A stretch of DNA of 64,000 bases, taken from NCBI GenBank assembly GCA_048058975.1, contig JBLLNP010000002.1, positions 62,001 through 126,000 of the forward strand. The letters run 5' to 3'. This stretch comes from RHLJ01 sp048058975. GTDB taxonomy: Bacteria > Bacteroidota > Rhodothermia > Balneolales > Balneolaceae. Made by a program: the position numbers and the translations under genes. Of the stretch, positions 63,501-64,000 are shown piece after piece. How positions within the stretch are numbered: position 1 is the first letter of the stretch; each line of letters opens with the position of its first letter. Below the pieces are notes generated by a model. That model saw only the letters and a list, made by a program, of their open reading frames with translations, had not been told where the DNA came from and made no database searches.

Positions 63501-63875
63501 GATCGCTTAGAGTACTATAAAGCAGCAGCCCGTATTACGAGCAGTGAACGATTGAATTCGATGATTTCAGAAATGGAAAATGGATTAGAGGAGGTGAGAG
63601 TGATTATGTTTGGAGATCGCAATAAATCCAGATTAGAGATAGACCAGGCACCTTCGCTGAACACGAGAATAAATGTAGCCATTGGCGCAGGAATGTCGTC
63701 TCAATCAGATCCGCCAGAAACTTCTAAAATGGTAAAGCAAATTGCGGAAGCCCAGCTTAAGCCTGTTATCGATTCACTGAAAAATATGCTGGAAAATTCA
63801 GTGCCGGCAATAGATGCAGAACTAAACCGACTTGGTGCCCCATGGACCCCGGGAAGGATTATAGATTTGGAGTAG
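60591..63875 (+). CDS. Large secreted Asp-box (BNR/VPS10-like) beta-propeller protein
   Basis: A 1094-residue exported protein. The signal peptide MGNRKLVFLLSILSITFFSA is followed by at least ten Asp-box repeats of form S/T-x-D-G-G-x-x-W/F, such as KSLDGGKSWKHM, KTTDGGETWENI, KSTDGGANFRKI, RSTDLGESWERR, VSEDGGENWRKL and ATLDGGKYWKQM. These build sortilin/VPS10-like or sialidase-like propellers over about residues 40-750. The rest (about 800-1094) includes an Ig-like part (IFTIRDANGEVINDL) and a helical tail. The start at 60591 opens directly on the signal; longer frames do not. Proteins of this type are common in marine Bacteroidota-like bacteria. Enzymatic activity is unproven, and a protein- or glycan-binding role is possible. 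Confidence 0.85.
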   Translation: MGNRKLVFLLSILSITFFSAEIKAQDKPEDPRYETAWNSLKFRSIGPAFTSGRIADFAVNPKNTSEFYVAVASGGVWKTTNRGITFTPVFDKEGSYSIGFVALDPNNPNVVWVGTGENNNQRSVAYGDGVYKSLDGGKSWKHMGLKNSEHIGMIEIDPRNSDVVYVAAVGPLWSEGGDRGLFKTTDGGETWENILEISEHTGINEVHLDPRNPDVIYATAHQRRRHVFTYISGGPESAVYKSTDGGANFRKIMKGMPSGDIGRIGMDISDADPNTIYAVVEAQGSKGGFYRSTDLGESWERRSDYSSSGNYYQEVVADPVDPDLVYVMNTFSGVSEDGGATFNNVGELNKHIDNHALWIDPNNPNYLLNGNDGGVYESYDRGKTWRFYTNLPVTQFYKVAVDNDYPFYNVYGGTQDNFTFGGPSRSIEPTGLTFNDWKITLLGDGFEPHVDPKNPNIVYSQAQYGVLYRFDKQSGEAQNIIPQPPTGDYSYNWNWDSPFFVSVHDNKRLYFASDRVLRSDDMGQSWREISGDLTRQIDRNKLEVMGKVWPMDAVAKNASTTQYGNIVALAESPINENIIFAGTDDGLIHVSEDGGENWRKLDEFPGVPEMTYVNEIIASAHDVNTVYAAFNNHKRGDFKPYILKSTNLGRSWKSIASNLPERGSVYAIEEDHVKPELLFVGTEFSLFATLDGGKYWKQMNNGLPTIAVRDINIQQRENDLVLATFGRGFYIMDDYSALREFTSDVQEKEAHLFSVRDPFQYIEYSAIAASEDIFWLGPKGFQGEDFYLGENPKFGAAFTFYVKDGYKKLEEIREEEEKAKRKDGETVYYPSYDQLVAEEEEEAPFLIFTIRDANGEVINDLRASASKGINRAYWDLTYPDVEEVRTNTANPKTNLNSGIMVLPGMYSVQLSKSVNGEVTVLSEPVQFEVKSLNNRTLPATDPAEMLAYHKQLTALSKTANSATNAYNELNDRLEYYKAAARITSSERLNSMISEMENGLEEVRVIMFGDRNKSRLEIDQAPSLNTRINVAIGAGMSSQSDPPETSKMVKQIAEAQLKPVIDSLKNMLENSVPAIDAELNRLGAPWTPGRIIDLE

Positions 63876-63924
63876 ATAAATTAACGAGCGTTCGAGATAA
63901 GAAATTCAAAAGGATACTTACTAG

Positions 63925-63951
63925 GTCATTCCGCGGCGGATGCCCGGAATC
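63925..63951. repeat. Solo GTCATTCC repeat
   Basis: GTCATTCCGCGG...CCGGAATC has ends that pair (ATTCCG/CGGAAT) and belongs to the same repeat type as the element at 17898-18019. Apart from this, the last 125 bases of the window show no gene. Confidence 0.5.
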
Positions 63952-64000
63952 TAGAGCGGGTTAAATACAAATTTTACCATAGATAATTCTAGATTCCTGC

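Overview
The window looks like a chromosomal segment from a marine or halophilic member of the Balneolaeota/Rhodothermota group (for example a Gracilimonas- or Balneola-like bacterium). Four large exported proteins end in the NYPNPFNP-type C-terminal sorting domain of type IX secretion. Some promoters match the Bacteroidota-type pattern (TAnnTTTG). Many short genes start with little Shine-Dalgarno signal, and intergenic GTCATCCC-type repeats are common. This taxonomic placement is inference.

Layout. Positions 1-5,305 hold housekeeping and small genes: the 3' part of GAPDH with an apparent single-base frameshift, an M28 peptidase lipoprotein, a DUF1508-like mini protein, an OsmC-type protein, tRNA-Tyr, an unknown 319-residue protein behind a strong leader hairpin, and a DUF6265-like lipocalin. 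Positions 5,450-10,565 form a visibly A+T-rich operon of four overlapping genes: a dual-GHKL ATPase, a degenerate receiver, an HNH nuclease and an N6-adenine DNA methyltransferase. This is a candidate defence or restriction system under two-component-like control. Positions 10,583-18,000 carry hisE, gltB and hisF, interleaved with two compact elements that each consist of one 96-residue GIY-YIG nuclease gene between inverted repeats, plus gene-less relatives. Positions 18,063-26,845 hold a minimal AMP-ligase, a type IX-secreted VWA protein, a CAU-anticodon tRNA, a TolB-like propeller protein, a PGRP-type amidase and an SLC12-type transporter.

Positions 26,842-58,785 look like one large polysaccharide utilisation locus whose gene content points to sulfated beta-mannan. 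It comprises a ROK repressor, a TonB-dependent receptor without SusD, a type IX-secreted beta-helix protein, a sodium:solute symporter, GH130 mannosylglucose phosphorylase, cellobiose 2-epimerase, two GH5 and two GH26 enzymes, five sulfatases, an exported formylglycine-generating enzyme, a TIM-barrel isomerase-like protein and a GH3 enzyme. Four copies of one palindromic site, TTAATCAA-N5-TTGATTAA (one copy with a single mismatch), lie upstream of its transcription units and are the probable ROK operators. The inferred flow is: surface and periplasmic desulfation plus endo-cleavage, sodium-coupled import of manno-oligosaccharides, then the cytoplasmic epimerase/phosphorylase route. The window ends (58,997-64,000) with an aldo/keto reductase, an NTF2-like secreted protein, a large Asp-box beta-propeller protein and another solo repeat.

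The three most notable items are the methylase-HNH-GHKL-receiver operon, the GIY-YIG inverted-repeat elements, and the shared operator set that defines the mannan regulon.
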